From: Acanthosepion esculentum
Lineage: Eukaryota; Mollusca; Cephalopoda; Sepiida; Sepiidae
Length of the DNA: 64,000 bases
Assembly: GCA_964036315.1 (NCBI GenBank)
Contig: OZ038507.1
Location: 60,863,502-60,927,501, forward strand
Direction: 5' to 3'
Position numbers and translations under genes: made by a program. Shown piece by piece: positions 1-13,110 of the stretch (positions within the stretch are counted from its first letter, which is position 1; each line of letters opens with the position of its first letter). A model generated the notes under the pieces. The model did no database searches. It saw only the letters and a list, made by a program, of their open reading frames with translations, and was not told the DNA's origin.

Positions 1-180
1 GGTTGTTGTGAGTGTTAGTGTCCTATTCATGATTTTGATAAATTATTGCATTTTATCCTCTTTTCTGCATTTATTGCCTTTAATTTAACATCTACAATAA
101 AATCCTTAGTATATTTTAACATTTTGTGAGATTCAATTAAAAAAAGTTCGGTTTAGCCTTTGGGCGTGTCTGAGGCGTAG
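1..180 (+). repeat. Reference A-family monomer (common type)
   Basis: This copy stands for the common A type, recognised by TTTTATCCTCTTTTCTGCAT in the middle and TTTAATTTAACATCTAC after it. Its tail reads AAAAAGTTCGGTTTAGCCTT, a recurring variant of the more usual GCTAGGGTTAGCATT. Other types seen through the array differ at linked sites: GCTCTGTTCTGTAT (type 2), TATGGCATTTCATTCGC with GCCGTTAATTTT (type 3), GCACTTTATTCTCATTTC (type 4), ACAACAAAATTCTTAG (type 5, 15-21 kb), TCTTATTCATG with AGTTTATTATAAC (type 6, mainly 29-45 kb), and ACAAAAAGTTAGGGGTAGC (type 7, 25-42 kb). Confidence 0.95.
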
Positions 181-3100
181 GGTTGTTGTGAGTGTTAGTG
201 TCCTATTCATGATTTTGATAAATTATTGCATTTTATCCTCTTTTCTGCATTTATTGCCTTTAATTTAACATCTACAATAAAATCCTTAGTATATTATAAC
301 ATTTTGTGAGATTCAATTAAAAAAAGCTAGGGTTAGCATTTGGGCGTGTCTGAGGCGTAGGGTTGTTGTGAGTGTTAGTGTCCTATTCATGATTTTGATA
401 AATTATTGCATTTTATCCTCTTTTCTGCATTTATTGCCTTTAATTTAACATCTACAATAAAATCCTTAGTATATTTTAACATTTTGTGAGATTCAATTAA
501 AAAAAGTTCGGTTTAGCCTTTGGGCGTGTCTGAGGCGTAGGGTTGTTGTGAGTGTTAGTGTCCTATTCATGATTTTGATAAATTATTGCATTTTATGCTC
601 TGTTCTGTATTTATTGCCTTTAATTTAACATCTACAATAAAATCCTTAGTATATTTTAACATTTTGTGAGATTCAATTAAAAAAAGCTAGGGTTAGCATT
701 TGGTCGTGTCTGAGGCGTAGGGTTGTTGTGAGTGTTAATGTCCTATTCCTGATTTGGATAAATTATTGCATTTGATCCTCTTTTCTGCATTTATTGCTTT
801 TAATTTTACATCTACAATAAAATCCTTAGTATATTTTAACATTTTGTGAGATTCAATTAAAAGAAGCTAGGGTTAGCATTTGGTCGTGTCTGAGGCGTAG
901 GGTTGTTGTGAGTGTTAGTGTCCTATTCATGATTTTGATAAATGATTGCATTTTATCCTCTTTTCTGCATTTATTGCCTTTAATTTTACATCTACAATAA
1001 AATTATTAGTATATTTTAACATTTTGTGAGATTCAATTAAAAAAAGCTAGGGTTAGCATTTGGGCGTGGCTGAGGCGTAGGGTTGTTGTGAGTGTTAGTG
1101 TCCTATTCATGATTTTGATAAATTATTGCATTTTATTCTCTTTTCTGCATTTATTGCCTTTAATTTAACATCTACAATAAAATCCTTAGTATATTTTGAC
1201 ATTTTGTGAGATTCAATTAAAAAAAGCTAGGGTTAGCATTTGGGCGTGTCTCAGGCGTAGGGTTGTTGTGAGTGTTAGTGTCCTATTCATGATTTTGATA
1301 AATTGTTGCATTTTATCCTCTTTTCTGCATTTATTGCCTTTAATTTTACATCTACAATAAAATCCTTAGTATATTTTAACATTTTGTGAGATTCAATTAC
1401 AAAAAGCTAGGGTTAGCATTTGGACGTGTCTGAGGCGTAGGGTTGTTGTGAGTGTTAGTGTCCTATTCATGATTTTGATAAATTATTGCATTTTATGCTC
1501 TGTTCTGTATTTATTGCCTTTAATTTAACATCTATAATAAAATCCTTAGTATATTTTAACATTTTGTGAGATTCAATTAAAAAAAGCTAGGGTTAGCATT
1601 TGGGCGTGGCTGAGGCGTAAGGTTGTTGTGAGTGTTAGTGTCCTATTCATGATTTTGATAAATTATTGCAATTTATTCTCTTTCATCTGCATTTATTGCC
1701 TTTAATTTTACATCTATAATAAAATCCTTAGTATATTTTAACATATTGTGAGATTCAATTAAAAAAAGTTAGGGTTAGCATTTGGTCGTGTCTGAGGCGT
1801 AGGGCTGTTGTGAGTGTTAGTGACCTATTCATGATTTTGGTAAATTATTGCACTTTATTCTCATTTCTGCATTTATTGCCTTTAAATTTACACCTACAAA
1901 AAAATCCTTAGTATATTTTAACATTTTGTGAGATTCAATTAAAAAAAGCTAGGGTTAGCATTTGGGCGTGTCTGAGGCGTAGGGTTGTTGTGAGTGTTAG
2001 TGTCCTATTCATGATTTTGATAAATTATTGCATTTTATCCTCTTTTCTGCATTTATTGCCTTTAATTTAACATCTACAATAAAATCCTTAGTATATTTTA
2101 ACATTTTGTGAGATTCAATTAAAAAAAGTTCGGTTTAGCCTTTGGGCGTGTCTGAGGCGTAGGGTTGTTGTGAGTGTTAGTGTCCTATTCATGATTTTGA
2201 TAAATTATTGCATTTTATCCTCTTTTCTGCATTTATTGCCTTTAATTTAACATCTACAATAAAATCCTTAGTATATTATAACATTTTGTGAGATTCAATT
2301 AAAAAAAGCTAGGGTTAGCATTTGGGCGTGTCTGAGGCGTAGGGTTGTTGTGAGTGTTAGTGTCCTATTCATGATTTTGATAAATTATTGCATTTTATCC
2401 TCTTTTCTGCATTTATTGCCTTTAATTTAACATCTACAATAAAATCCTTAGTATATTTTAACATTTTGTGAGATTCAATTAAAAAAAGTTCGGTTTAGCC
2501 TTTGGGCGTGTCTGAGGCGTAGGGTTGTTGTGAGTGTTAGTGTCCTATTCATGATTTTGATAAATTATTGCATTTTATGCTCTGTTCTGTATTTATTGCC
2601 TTTAATTTAACATCTACAATAAAATCCTTAGTATATTTTAACATTTTGTGAGATTCAATTAAAAAAAGCTAGGGTTAGCATTTGGTCGTGTCTGAGGCGT
2701 AGGGTTGTTGTGAGTGTTAATGTCCTATTCCTGATTTGGATAAATTATTGCATTTGATCCTCTTTTCTGCATTTATTGCTTTTAATTTTACATCTACAAT
2801 AAAATCCTTAGTATATTTTAACATTTTGTGAGATTCAATTAAAAAAAGCTAGGGTTAGCATTTGGTCGTGTCTGAGGCGTAGGGTTGTTGTGAGTGTTAG
2901 TGTCCTATTCATGATTTTGATAAATGATTGCATTTTATCCTCTTTTCTGCATTTATTGCCTTTAATTTTACATCTACAATAAAATTATTAGTATATTTTA
3001 ACATTTTGTGAGATTCAATTAAAAAAAGCTAGGGTTAGCATTTGGGCGTGGCTGAGGCGTAGGGTTGTTGTGAGTGTTAGTGTCCTATTCATGATTTTGA

Positions 3101-3562
3101 TAAATTATTGCATTTTATTCTCTTTTCTGCATTTATTGCCTTTAATTTAACATCTACAATAAAATCCTTAGTATATTTTGACATTTTGTGAGATTCAATT
3201 AAAAAAAGCTAGGGTTAGCATTTGGGCGTGTCTCAGGCGTAGGGTTGTTGTGAGTGTTAGTGTCCTATTCATGATTTTGATAAATTGTTGCATTTTATCC
3301 TCTTTTCTGCATTTATTGCCTTTAATTTTACATCTACAATAAAATCCTTAGTATATTTTAACATTTTGTGAGATTCAATTACAAAAAGCTAGGGTTAGCA
3401 TTTGGACGTGTCTGAGGCGTAGGGTTGTTGTGAGTGTTAGTGTCCTATTCATGATTTTGATAAATTATTGCATTTTATGCTCTGTTCTGTATTTATTGCC
3501 TTTAATTTAACATCTATAATAAAATCCTTAGTATATTTTAACATTTTGTGAGATTCAATTAA
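1..3562 (+). repeat. 1,982 bp 11-monomer higher-order repeat, two copies (second partial)
   Basis: Bases 1 to about 1,580 recur at 1,983 to about 3,562 in the same order of variants: two alternations of the TTCGGTTTAG tail, the GCTCTGTTCTGTAT monomer, the monomer with CCTGATTTGGATAAATT and CATTTGATCC, the AAATGATTGC monomer, the TCTCAGGCG monomer and the AAATTGTTGC monomer. The spacing is 11 x 180 plus 2, the two extra bases coming from TTTCATCTGC near 1,681. I saw only isolated differences, such as AAAAGAAGC against AAAAAAAGC near 860/2,843. After about 3,562 the copies part. This marks a recent multi-monomer duplication. Confidence 0.9.
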
Positions 3563-3602
3563 AAAAAGTTACGGTTAGCATTTGGTCGTGTCTGAGGCGT
3601 AG

Positions 3603-3700
3603 GGTTGTTGTGAGTGTTAGTGTCCTTAGTATATTTTAACATTTTGTGAGATTCAATTAAAAAAAGTTACGGTTAGCATTTGGTCGTGTCTGAGGCGTAG
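3603..3700 (+). repeat. Truncated A monomer, 98 bp (82 bp internal deletion)
   Basis: The distance from one GGTTGTTGTG to the next is 98 bases instead of 180. The monomer runs AGTGTTAGTGTCC straight into TTAGTATATTTTAAC, so everything between GTGTCCT and the second TCCTTAG is missing. The two edges share TCCT, a four-base microhomology. The same junction is found again at 5,499-5,596. Confidence 0.93.
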
Positions 3701-5498
3701 GGTTGTTGTGAGTGTTAGTGACCTATTCATGATTTTGATAAATTATTGCACTTTATTCTCATTTCTGCATTTATTGCTTTTAATTTTACATCTACAAAAA
3801 AATCCTTAGTATATTTTCACATTTTGTGAGATTCAATTAAAAAAAGCTAGGGTTAGCATTTGGACGTGTCAGAGGCGTAGGGTGGTTGTGAGTGTTAGTG
3901 TCCTATTCATGATTTTGATAAATTATTGCACTTTATTCTCATTTCTGCATTTATTGCCTTTAATTTTACATCTACAAAAAAATCCTTAGTATATTTTAAC
4001 ATTTTGTGAGATTCAATTAAAAAAAGCTAGGGTTAGCATTTGGGCGTGTCTGAGGCGTAGGGTTGTTGTGAGTGTTAGTGTCCTATTCATGATTTTGATA
4101 AATTATTGCATTTTACCCTCTTTTCTGCATTTACTGCTTTAATTTAACATCTACAGTAAATCCTTAGTATATTATAACACTTTGTGATATTCAATTAAAA
4201 AAAGCTAGGGTTAGCATTTGGGCGTGTCTGAGGCGTAGGGTTGTTGTGAGTGTTAGTGTCCTATTCATGATTTTGATAAATTATTGCATTTTATCCTCTT
4301 TTCTGCATTTATTGCCTTTAATTTAACATCTATAATAAAATCCTTAGCATATTTTAACATTTTGTGAGATTCAATTAAAAAAAGTTCGGTTTAGCCTTTG
4401 GGCGTGACAGAGGCGTATGGTTGTTGTGAGTGTTAGTGTCCTATTTATGATTTTGATAAATTATGGCATTTCATTCGCTTTTCTGCATTTATTGCCGTTA
4501 ATTTTACATCTACAATAAAATCCTTAGTATATTTTAACATTTTGTGAGATTCAATTAAAAAGAGCTAGGGTTAGCATTTGGGCGTGTCTGAGGCGTAGGG
4601 TTGTTGTGAGTGTTAGTGTCCTATTCATGATTTTGATAAATTATTGCATTTTATGCTCTGTTCTGTATTTATTGCCTTTAATTTAACATCTACAATAAAA
4701 TCCTTAGTATATTTTAACATTTTGTGAGATTCAATTAAAAAAAGCTAGGGTTAGCATTTGGTCGTGTCTGAGGCGTAGGGTTGTTGTGAGTGTTAGTGTC
4801 CTATGCATGATTTTGATAAATGATTGCATTTTATCCTCTTTTCTGCATTTATTGCCTTTAATTTTACATCTACAATAAAATTATTAGTATATTTTAACAT
4901 TTTGTGAGATTCAATTAAAAAAAGCTAGGGTTAGCATTTGGGCGTGTCAGAGGCGTAGGGTTGTTATGAGTGTTAGTGACCTATTCATGATTTTGATAAA
5001 TTATTGCACTTTATTCTCATTTCTGCATTTATTGCCTTTAAATTTACACCTACAAAAAAATCCTTAGTATATTTTAACATTTTGTGAGATTCAATTAAAA
5101 AAAGCTAGGGTTAGCATTTGGTCGTGTCTGAGGCGTAGGGTTGTTGTGAGTGTTAGTGTCCTATGCATGATTTTGATAAATGATTGCATTTTATCCTCTT
5201 TTCTGCATTTATTGCCTTTAATTTTACATCTACAATAAAATCCTTAGTATATTTTAACATTTTGTGAGATTCAATTACAAAAAGCTAGGGTTAGCATTTG
5301 GACGTGTCTGAGGCGTAGGGTTGTTGTGAGTGTTAGTGTCCTATTCATGATTTTGATAAATTATTGCATTTTATACTCTGTTCTGTATTTATTGCCTTTA
5401 ATTTAACATCTATAATAAAATCCTTAGTATATTTTAACATTTTGTGAGATTCAATTAAAAAAAGTTACGGTTAGCATTTGGTCGTGTCTGAGGCGTAG

Positions 5499-5596
5499 GG
5501 TTGTTGTGAGTGTTAGTGTCCTTAGTATATTTTAACATTTTGTGAGATTCAATTAAAAAAGGTTACGGTTAGCATTTGGTCGTGTCTGAGGCGTAG
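5499..5596 (+). repeat. Truncated A monomer, 98 bp, same junction as at 3,603
   Basis: This is a second copy of the 82 bp deletion monomer, with an identical GTGTCCTTAGTATATTTTAAC junction and the same flanking variants (TTACGGTTAGCATTTGGTCG on both sides). Its position 1,896 bp downstream of the first copy matches the larger duplicated block, so the deletion arose once and was then copied with its neighbours. It differs slightly in the A-tract tail (AAAAAAGGTTACGG). Confidence 0.93.
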
Positions 5597-6129
5597 GGTT
5601 GTTGTGAGTGTTAGTGACCTATTCATGATTTTGATAAATTATTGCACTTTATTCTCATTTCTGCATTTATTGCCTTTAATTTTACATCTACAGTAAATCC
5701 TTAGTATATTATAACATTTTGTGAGATTCAATTAAAAAAAGCTAGGGTTAGCATTTGGGCGTGTCTGAGGCGTAGGGTTGTTGTGAGTGTTAGTGTCCTA
5801 TTCATGATTTTGATAAATTATTGCATTTTATCCTCTTTTCTGCATTTATTGCCTTTAATTTAACATCTACAATAAAATCCTTAGCATATTTTAACATTTT
5901 GTGAGATTCAATTAAAAAAAGTTCGGTTTAGCCTTTGGGCGTGACAGAGGCGTAGGGTTGTTGTGAGTGTTAGTGTCCTATTTATGATTTTGATAAATTA
6001 TGGCATTTCATTCGCTTTTCTGCATTTATTGCCGTTAATTTTACATCTACAATAAAATCCTTAGTATATTTTAACATTTTGTGAGATTCAATTAAAAAAA
6101 GCTAGGGTTAGCATTTGGGCGTGTCTGAG

Positions 6130-9100
6130 GCGTAGGGTTGTTGTGAGTGTTAGTGTCCTATTCATGATTTTGATAAATTGTTGCATTTTATCCTCTTTTC
6201 TGCATTTATTGCCTTTAATTTTACATCTACAATAAAATCCTTAGTATATTTTAACATTTTGTGAGATTCAATTAAAAAAGCTAGGGTTAGCATTTGGACG
6301 TGTCTGACGCGTAGGGTTGTTGTGAGTGTTAGTGTCCTATTCATGATTTTGATAAATTATTGCATTTTATCCTCTGTTCTGTATTTATTGCCTTTAATTT
6401 AACATCTATAATAAAATCCTTAGTATATTTTAACATTTTGTGAGATTCGATTAAAAAAAGCTAGGGTTAGCATTTGGGCGTGTCTGAGGCGTAGGGTTGT
6501 TGTGAGTGTTACTGTCCTATTCATGATTTTGATAAATTATTGCATTTTATGCTCTGTTCTGTATTTATTGCCTTTAATTTAACATCTATAATAAAATCCT
6601 TAGTATATTTTAACATTTTGTGAGATTCAATTAAAAAAAGCTAGGGTTAGCATTTGGGCGTGTCTGAGGCGTAGGGTTGTTGTGAGTGTTAGTGTCCTAT
6701 TCATGATTTTGATAAATTATTGCATTTTATGCTCTCTTCTGTATTTATTGCCTTTAATTTAACATCTATAATAAAATCCGTAGTATATTTTAACATTTTG
6801 TGAGATTCAATTAAAAAAAGCTAGGGTTAGCATTTGGGCGTGTCTGAGGCTTAGGGTTGTTGTGAGTGTTAGTGTCCTATTCATGATTTTGATAAATTAT
6901 TGCATTTTATGCTATCTTCTGTATTTATTGCCTTTAATTTAACATCTATAATAAAATCCGTAGTATATTTTAACATTTTGTGAGATTCAATTAAAAAAAG
7001 CTAGGGTTGGCATTTGGGCGTGTCTGAGGCGTAGGGTTGTTGTGAGTGTTACTGTCCTATTCCTGATTTTGATAAATTATTGCATTTTATCCTCTTTCCT
7101 GCATTTATTGCCTTTAATTTAACATCTATAATAAAATCCTTAGTATATTTTAACATTTTGTGAGATTCAATTAAAAAAAGCTAGGGTTAGCATTTGGGCG
7201 TGTCTGAGGCGTAGGGTTGTTGTGAGTGTTAGTGTCCTATTCATGATTTTGATAAATTATTGCATTTTATCCTCTTTTCTGCATTTATTGCCTTTAATTT
7301 AACATCTACAATAAAATCCTTAGCATATTTTAACATTTTGTGAGATTCAATTAAAAAAAGTTCGGTTTAGCCTTTGGGCGTGACAGAGGGGTAGGGTTGT
7401 TGTGAGGGTTAGTGTCCTATTTATGATTTTGATAAATTATGGCATTTCATTCGCTTTTCTGCATTTATTGCCGTTAATTTTACATCTACAATAAAATCCT
7501 TAGTATATTTTAACATTTTGTGAGATTCAATTAAAAAAAGCTAGGGTTAGCATTTGGGCGTGTCTGAGGCGTAGGGTTGTTGTGAGTGTTAGTGTCCTAT
7601 TCATGATTTTGATAAATTATTGCATTTTATCCTCTTTTCTGCATTTATTGCCTTTAATTTAACATCTACAATAAAATCCTTAGCATATTTTAACATTTTG
7701 TGAGATTCAATTAAAAAAAGTTCGGTTTAGCCTTTGGGCGTGACAGAGGCGTAGGGTTGTTGTGAGTGTTAGTGTCCTATTTATGATTTTGATAAATTAT
7801 GGCATTTCATTCGCTTTTCTGCATTTATTGCCGTTAATTTTACATCTACAATAAAATCCTTAGTATATTTTAACATTTTGTGAGATTCAATTAAAAAAAG
7901 CTAGGGTTAGCATTTGGGCGTGTCTGAGGCGTAGGGTTGTTGTGAGTGTTAGTGTCCTATTCATGATTTTGATAAATTATTGCATTTTATGCTCTCTTCT
8001 GTATTTATTGCCTTTAATTTAACATCTATAATAAAATCCGTAATATATTTTAACATTTTGTGAGATTCAATTAAAAAAAGCTAGGGTTAGCATTTGGACG
8101 TGTCTGAGGCGTAGGGTTGTTGTGAGTGTTAGTGTCCTATTCATGATTTTGATAAATTATTGCATTTTATGCTCTGTTCTGTATTTATTGCCTTTAATTT
8201 AACATCTATAATAAAATCCTTAGTATATTTTAACATTTTGTGAGATTCAATTAAAAAAAGCTAGGGTTAGCATTTGGGCGTGTCTGAGGCGTAGGGTTGT
8301 TGTGAGTGTTAGTGTCCTATTCATGATTTTGATAAATTATTGCATTTTATCCTCTTTTCTGCATTTATTGCCTTTAATTTAACATCTACAATAAAATCCT
8401 TAGCATATTTTAACATTTTGTGAGATTCAATTAAAAAAAGTTCGGTTTAGCCTTTGGGCGTGACAGAGGCGTAGGGTTGTTGTGAGTGTTAGTGTCCTAT
8501 TTATGATTTTGATAAATTATGGCATTTCATTCGCTTTTCTGCATTTATTGCCGTTAATTTTACATCTACAATAAAATCCTTAGTATATTTTAACATTTTG
8601 TGAGATTCAATTAAAAAAAGCTAGGGTTAGCATTTGGGCGTGTCTGAGGCGTAGGGTTGTTGTGAGTGTTAGTGTCCTATTCATGATTTTGATAAATTGT
8701 TGCATTTTATCCTCTTTTCTGCCTTTATTGCCTTTAATTTTACATCTACAATAAAATCCTTAGTATATTTTAACATTTTGTGAGATTCAATTACAAAAAG
8801 CTAGGGTTAGCATTTGGACGTGTCTGAGGCGTAGGGTTGTTGTGAGTGTTAGTGTCCTATTCATGATTTTGATAAATTATTGCATTTTATCCTCTGTTCT
8901 GTATTTATTGCCTTTAATTTAACATCTATAATAAAATCCTTAGTATATTTTAACATTTTGTGAGATTCAATTAAAAAAAGCTAGGGTTAGCATTTGGGCG
9001 TGTCTGAGGCGTAGGGTTGTTATGAGTGTTAGTGTCCTATTCATGATTTTGATAAATTATTGCATTTTATGCTCTGTTCTGTATTTATTGCCTTTAATTT

Positions 9101-9710
9101 AACATCTATAATAAAATCCTTAGTATATTTTAACATTTTGTGAGATTCAATTAAAAAAAGCTAGGGTTAGCATTTGGGCGTGTCTGAGGCGTAGGGTTGT
9201 TGTGAGTGTTAGTGTCCTATTCATGATTTTGATAAATTATTGCATTTTATGCTCTCTTCTGTATTTATTGCCTTTAATTTAACATCTATAATAAAATCCG
9301 TAGTATATTTTAACATTTTGTGAGATTCAATTAAAAAAAGCTAGGGTTAGCATTTGGGAGTGTCTGAGGCTTAGGGTTGTTGTGAGTGTTAGTGTCCTAT
9401 TCATGATTTTGATAAATTATTGCATTTTATGCTCTCTTCTGTATTTATTGCCTTTAATTTAACATCTATAATAAAATCCGTAGTATATTTTAACATTTTG
9501 TGAGATTCAATTAAAAAAAGCTAGGGTTAGCATTTGGGCGTGTCTGAGGCGTAGGGTTGTTGTGAGTGTTAATGTCCTATTCATGATTTTGATAAATTAT
9601 TGCATTTTATGCTCTGTTCTGTATTTATTGCCTTTAATTTAACATCTATAATAAAATCCTTAGTATATTTTAACATTTTGTGAGATTCAATTAAAAAAAG
9701 TTAGGGTTAG
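6130..9710 (+). repeat. 2,520 bp 14-monomer higher-order repeat with internal 360 bp dimers
   Basis: Variant order from about 6,130 to 7,020 returns at about 8,650 to 9,540: the AAATTGTTGC monomer, CCTCTGTTCTGTAT, GCTCTGTTCTGTAT, then two GCTCTCTTCTGTAT or near copies with AATCCGTAG and a GGCTTAGGG marker (6,849 and 9,369). Spacing is 2,520 bp after a one-base A-tract loss in the first copy. In the middle a two-monomer unit (TTCGGTTTAG tail plus GTGACAGAGG, then TATGGCATTTCATTCGC) recurs at about 7,201, 7,561 and 8,281, showing a smaller 360 bp dimer nested in the larger pattern. Confidence 0.85.
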
Positions 9711-12700
9711 CATTTGGTCGTGTCTGAGGCGTAGGGCTGTTGTGAGTGTTAGTGACCTATTCATGATTTTGGTAAATTATTGCACTTTATTCTCATTTCT
9801 GCATTTATTGCCTTTAAATTTACACCTACAAAAAAATCCTTAGTATATTTTAACATTTTGAGAGATTCAATTAAAAAAAGCTAGGGTTAGCATTTGGGCG
9901 TGTCTGAGGCGTAGGGTTGTTGTGAGTGTTAGTGTCCTATTCATGATTTTGATAAATTATTGCATTTTACCCTCTTTTCTGCATTTACTGCTTTAATTTA
10001 ACATCTACAGTAAATCCTTAGTATATTATAACATTTTGTGAGATTCAATTAAAAAAAGCTAGGGTTAGCATTTGGGCGTGTCTGAGGCGTAGGGTTGTTG
10101 TGAGTGTTAGTGTCCTATTCATGATTTTGATAAATTATTGCATTTTATCCTCTTTTCTGCATTTATTGCCTTTAATTTAACATCTGCAATAAAATCATTA
10201 GTATATTTTAACATTTTGTGAGATTCAATTAAAAAAAGTTCGGTTTAGCCTTTGGGCGTGACAGAGGCGTAGGTTTGTTGTGAGTGTTAGTGTCCTATTT
10301 ATGATTTTGATAAATTATGGCATTTCATTCGCTTTTCTGCATTTATTACCGTTAATTTTACATCTACAATAAAATCCTTAGTATATTTTAACATTTTGTG
10401 AGATTCAATTAAAAAAAGCTAGGGTTAGCATTTGGGCGTGTCTGAGGCGTAGGGTTGTTGTGAGTGTTAGTGTCCTATTCATGATTTTGATAAATTATTG
10501 CATTTTATGCTCTGTTCTGTATTTATTGCCTTTAATTTAACATCTACAATAAAATCCTTAGTATATTTTAACATTTTGTGAGATTCAATTAAAAAAAGCT
10601 AGGGTTAGCATTTGGTCGTGTCTGAGGCGTAGGGTTGTTGTGAGTGTTAATGTCCTATTCCTGATTTAGATAAATTATTGCATTTGATCCTCTTTTCTGC
10701 ATTTATTGCTTTTAATTTTACATCTACAATAAAATCCTTAGTATATTTTAACATTTTGTGAGATTCAATTAAAAAAAGCTAGGCTTAGCATTTGGTCGTG
10801 TCTGAGGCGTAGGGTTGTTGTGAGTGTTAGTGTCCTATGCATGATATTGATAAATGATTGCATTTTATCCTCTTTTCTGCATTTATTGCCTTTAATTTTA
10901 CATCTACAATAAAATTATTAGTATATTTTAACATTTTGTGAGATTCAATTAAAAAAATCTAGGGTTAGCATTTGGGCGTGTCTGAGGCTTAGGGTTGTTG
11001 TGAGTGTTAGTGTCCTATTCATGATTTTGATAAATTATTGCATTTTATGCTCTCTTCTGTATTTATTGCCTTTAATTTAACATCTATAATAAAATCCGTA
11101 GTATATTTTAACATTTTGTGAGATTCAATTAAAAAAAGCTAGGGTTAGCATTTGGGCGTGTCTGAGGCGTAGGGTTGTTGTGAGTGTTAGTGTCCTATTC
11201 ATGATTTTGATAAATTATTGCATTTTATGCTCTGTTCTGTATTTATTGCCTTTAATTTAACATCTATAATAAAATCCTCAGTATATTTTAACATTTTGTG
11301 AGATTCAATTAAAAAAAGCTAGGGTTAGCATTTGGGCGTGTCTGAGGCGTAGGGTTGTTGTGAGTGTTAGTGTCCTATTCATGATTTTGATAAATTATTG
11401 CATTTTAAGCTCTGTTCTGTATTTATTGCCTTTAATTTAACATCTATAATACAATCCTTAGTATATTTTAACATTTTGTGAGATTCAATTAAAAAAGCTA
11501 GGGTTAGCATTTGGGCGTGTCAGAGGCGTAGGGTTGTTGTGAGTGTTAGTGTCCTATTCATGATTTTGATAAATTATTGCATTTTATGCTCTGTTCTGTA
11601 TTTATTGCCTTTAATTTAACATCTATAATAAAATCCTTAGCATATTTTTACATTTTGTGAGAATCAATTAAAAAAAGCTAAGGTTAGCATTTGGGCGTGT
11701 CTGAGGCGTAGGGTTTTTGTGAGTGTTAGTGTCCTATTCATGATTTTGATAAATTATTGCATTTTATTCTCTTTCATCTGCATTTATTGCCTTTAATTTT
11801 ACATCTATAATAAAATCCTTAGTATATTTTAACATATTGTGAGATTCAATTAAAAAAAGTTAGGGTTAGCATTTGGTCGTGTCTGAGGCGTAGGGCTGTT
11901 GTGAGTGTTAGTGACCTATTCATGATTTTGGTAAATTATTGCACTTTATTCTCATTTCTGCATTTATTGCCTTTAAATTTACACCTACAAAAAAATCCTT
12001 AGTATATTTTAACATTTTGTGAGATTCAATTAAAGAAAGCTAGGGTTAGCATTTGGGCGTGTCTGAGGCGTAGGGTTGTTGTGAGTGTTAGTGTCCTATT
12101 CATGATTTTGATAAATTATTGCATTTTACCCTCTTTTCTGCATTTACTGCTTTAATTTAACATCTACAGTAAATCCTTAGTATATTATAACATTTTGTGA
12201 GATTCAATTAAAAAAAGCTAGGGTTAGCATTTGGGCGTGTCTGAGGCGTAGGGTTGTTGTGAGTGTTAGTGTCCTATTCATGATTTTGATAAATTATTGC
12301 ATTTTATCCTCTTTTCTGCATTTATTGCCTTTAATTTAACATCTACAATAAAATCATTAGTATATTTTAACATTTTGTGAGATTCAATTAAAAAAAGTTC
12401 GGTTTAGCCTTTGGGCGTGACAGAGGCGTAGGGTTGTTGTGAGTGTTAGTGTCCTATTTATGATTTTGATAAATTATGGCATTTCATTCGCTTTTCTGCA
12501 TTTATTACCGTTAATTTTACATCTACAATAAAATCCTTAGTATATTTTAACATTTTGTGAGATTCAATTAAAAAAAGCTAGGGTTAGCATTTGGGCGTGT
12601 CTGAGGCGTAGGGTTGTTGTGAGTGTTAGTGTCCTATTCATGATTTTGATAAATTATTGCATTTTATGCTCTGTTCTGTATTTATTGCCTTTAATTTAAC

Positions 12701-13110
12701 ATCTACAAAAAAATCCTTAGTATATTTTAACATTTTGTGAGATTCAATTAAAAAAAGCTAGGGTTAGCATTTGGTCGTGTCTGAGGCGTAGGGTTGTTGT
12801 GAGTGTTAATGTCCTATTCCTGATTTAGATAAATTATTGCATTTGATCCTCTTTTCTGCATTTATTGCTTTTAATTTTACATCTACAATAAAATCCTTAG
12901 TATATTTTAACATTTTGTGAGATTCAATTAAAAAAAGCTAGGGTTAGCATTTGGTCGTGTCTGAGGCGTAGGGTTGTTGTGAGTGTTAGTGTCCTATGCA
13001 TGATATTGATAAATGATTGCATTTTATCCTATTTTCTGCATTTATTGCCTTTAATTTTACATCTACAATAAAATTATTTGTATATTTTAACATTTTGTGA
13101 GATTCAATTA
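9690..13110 (+). repeat. 2,159 bp 12-monomer higher-order repeat, tandem pair
   Basis: A run starting with the GTAGGGCTGTTGTGAG monomer (near 9,732) returns at 11,891 with the same series: GGTAAATTATTGCACTTTATT, the shortened CTACAGTAAATCC monomer, the TTCGGTTTAG tail, GGCATTTCATTCGC with GCATTTATTACC, GCTCTGTTCTGTAT, CCTGATTTAGATAAATT and CTATGCATGATATTGATAAA. Spacing is 12 x 180 minus 1. The matched stretch is about 1.25 kb; between the pair lie GCTCTGTTCTGTAT-type monomers and one TTTCATCTGC monomer with a two-base insertion. Confidence 0.85.

Larger units (their letters stand above)
3288..6137 (+). repeat. Mosaic of duplicated A blocks (1,896 and 1,537 bp spacing)
   Basis: About 3,288-3,795 recurs at 5,184-5,690 (spacing 1,896), including a rare truncated monomer. 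At CTACAGTAAATCC near 5,690 the second copy switches to match 4,154 onward (spacing 1,537), including the TTCGGTTTAG tail with GTGACAGAGGCG and the TATGGCATTTCATTCGC monomer. The second copy is therefore a chimera of two parts of the first, as expected after unequal exchange or gene conversion. Between them lie monomers with GCACTTTATTCTCATTTC and with a run of seven A in CTACAAAAAAATCC. Confidence 0.8.
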
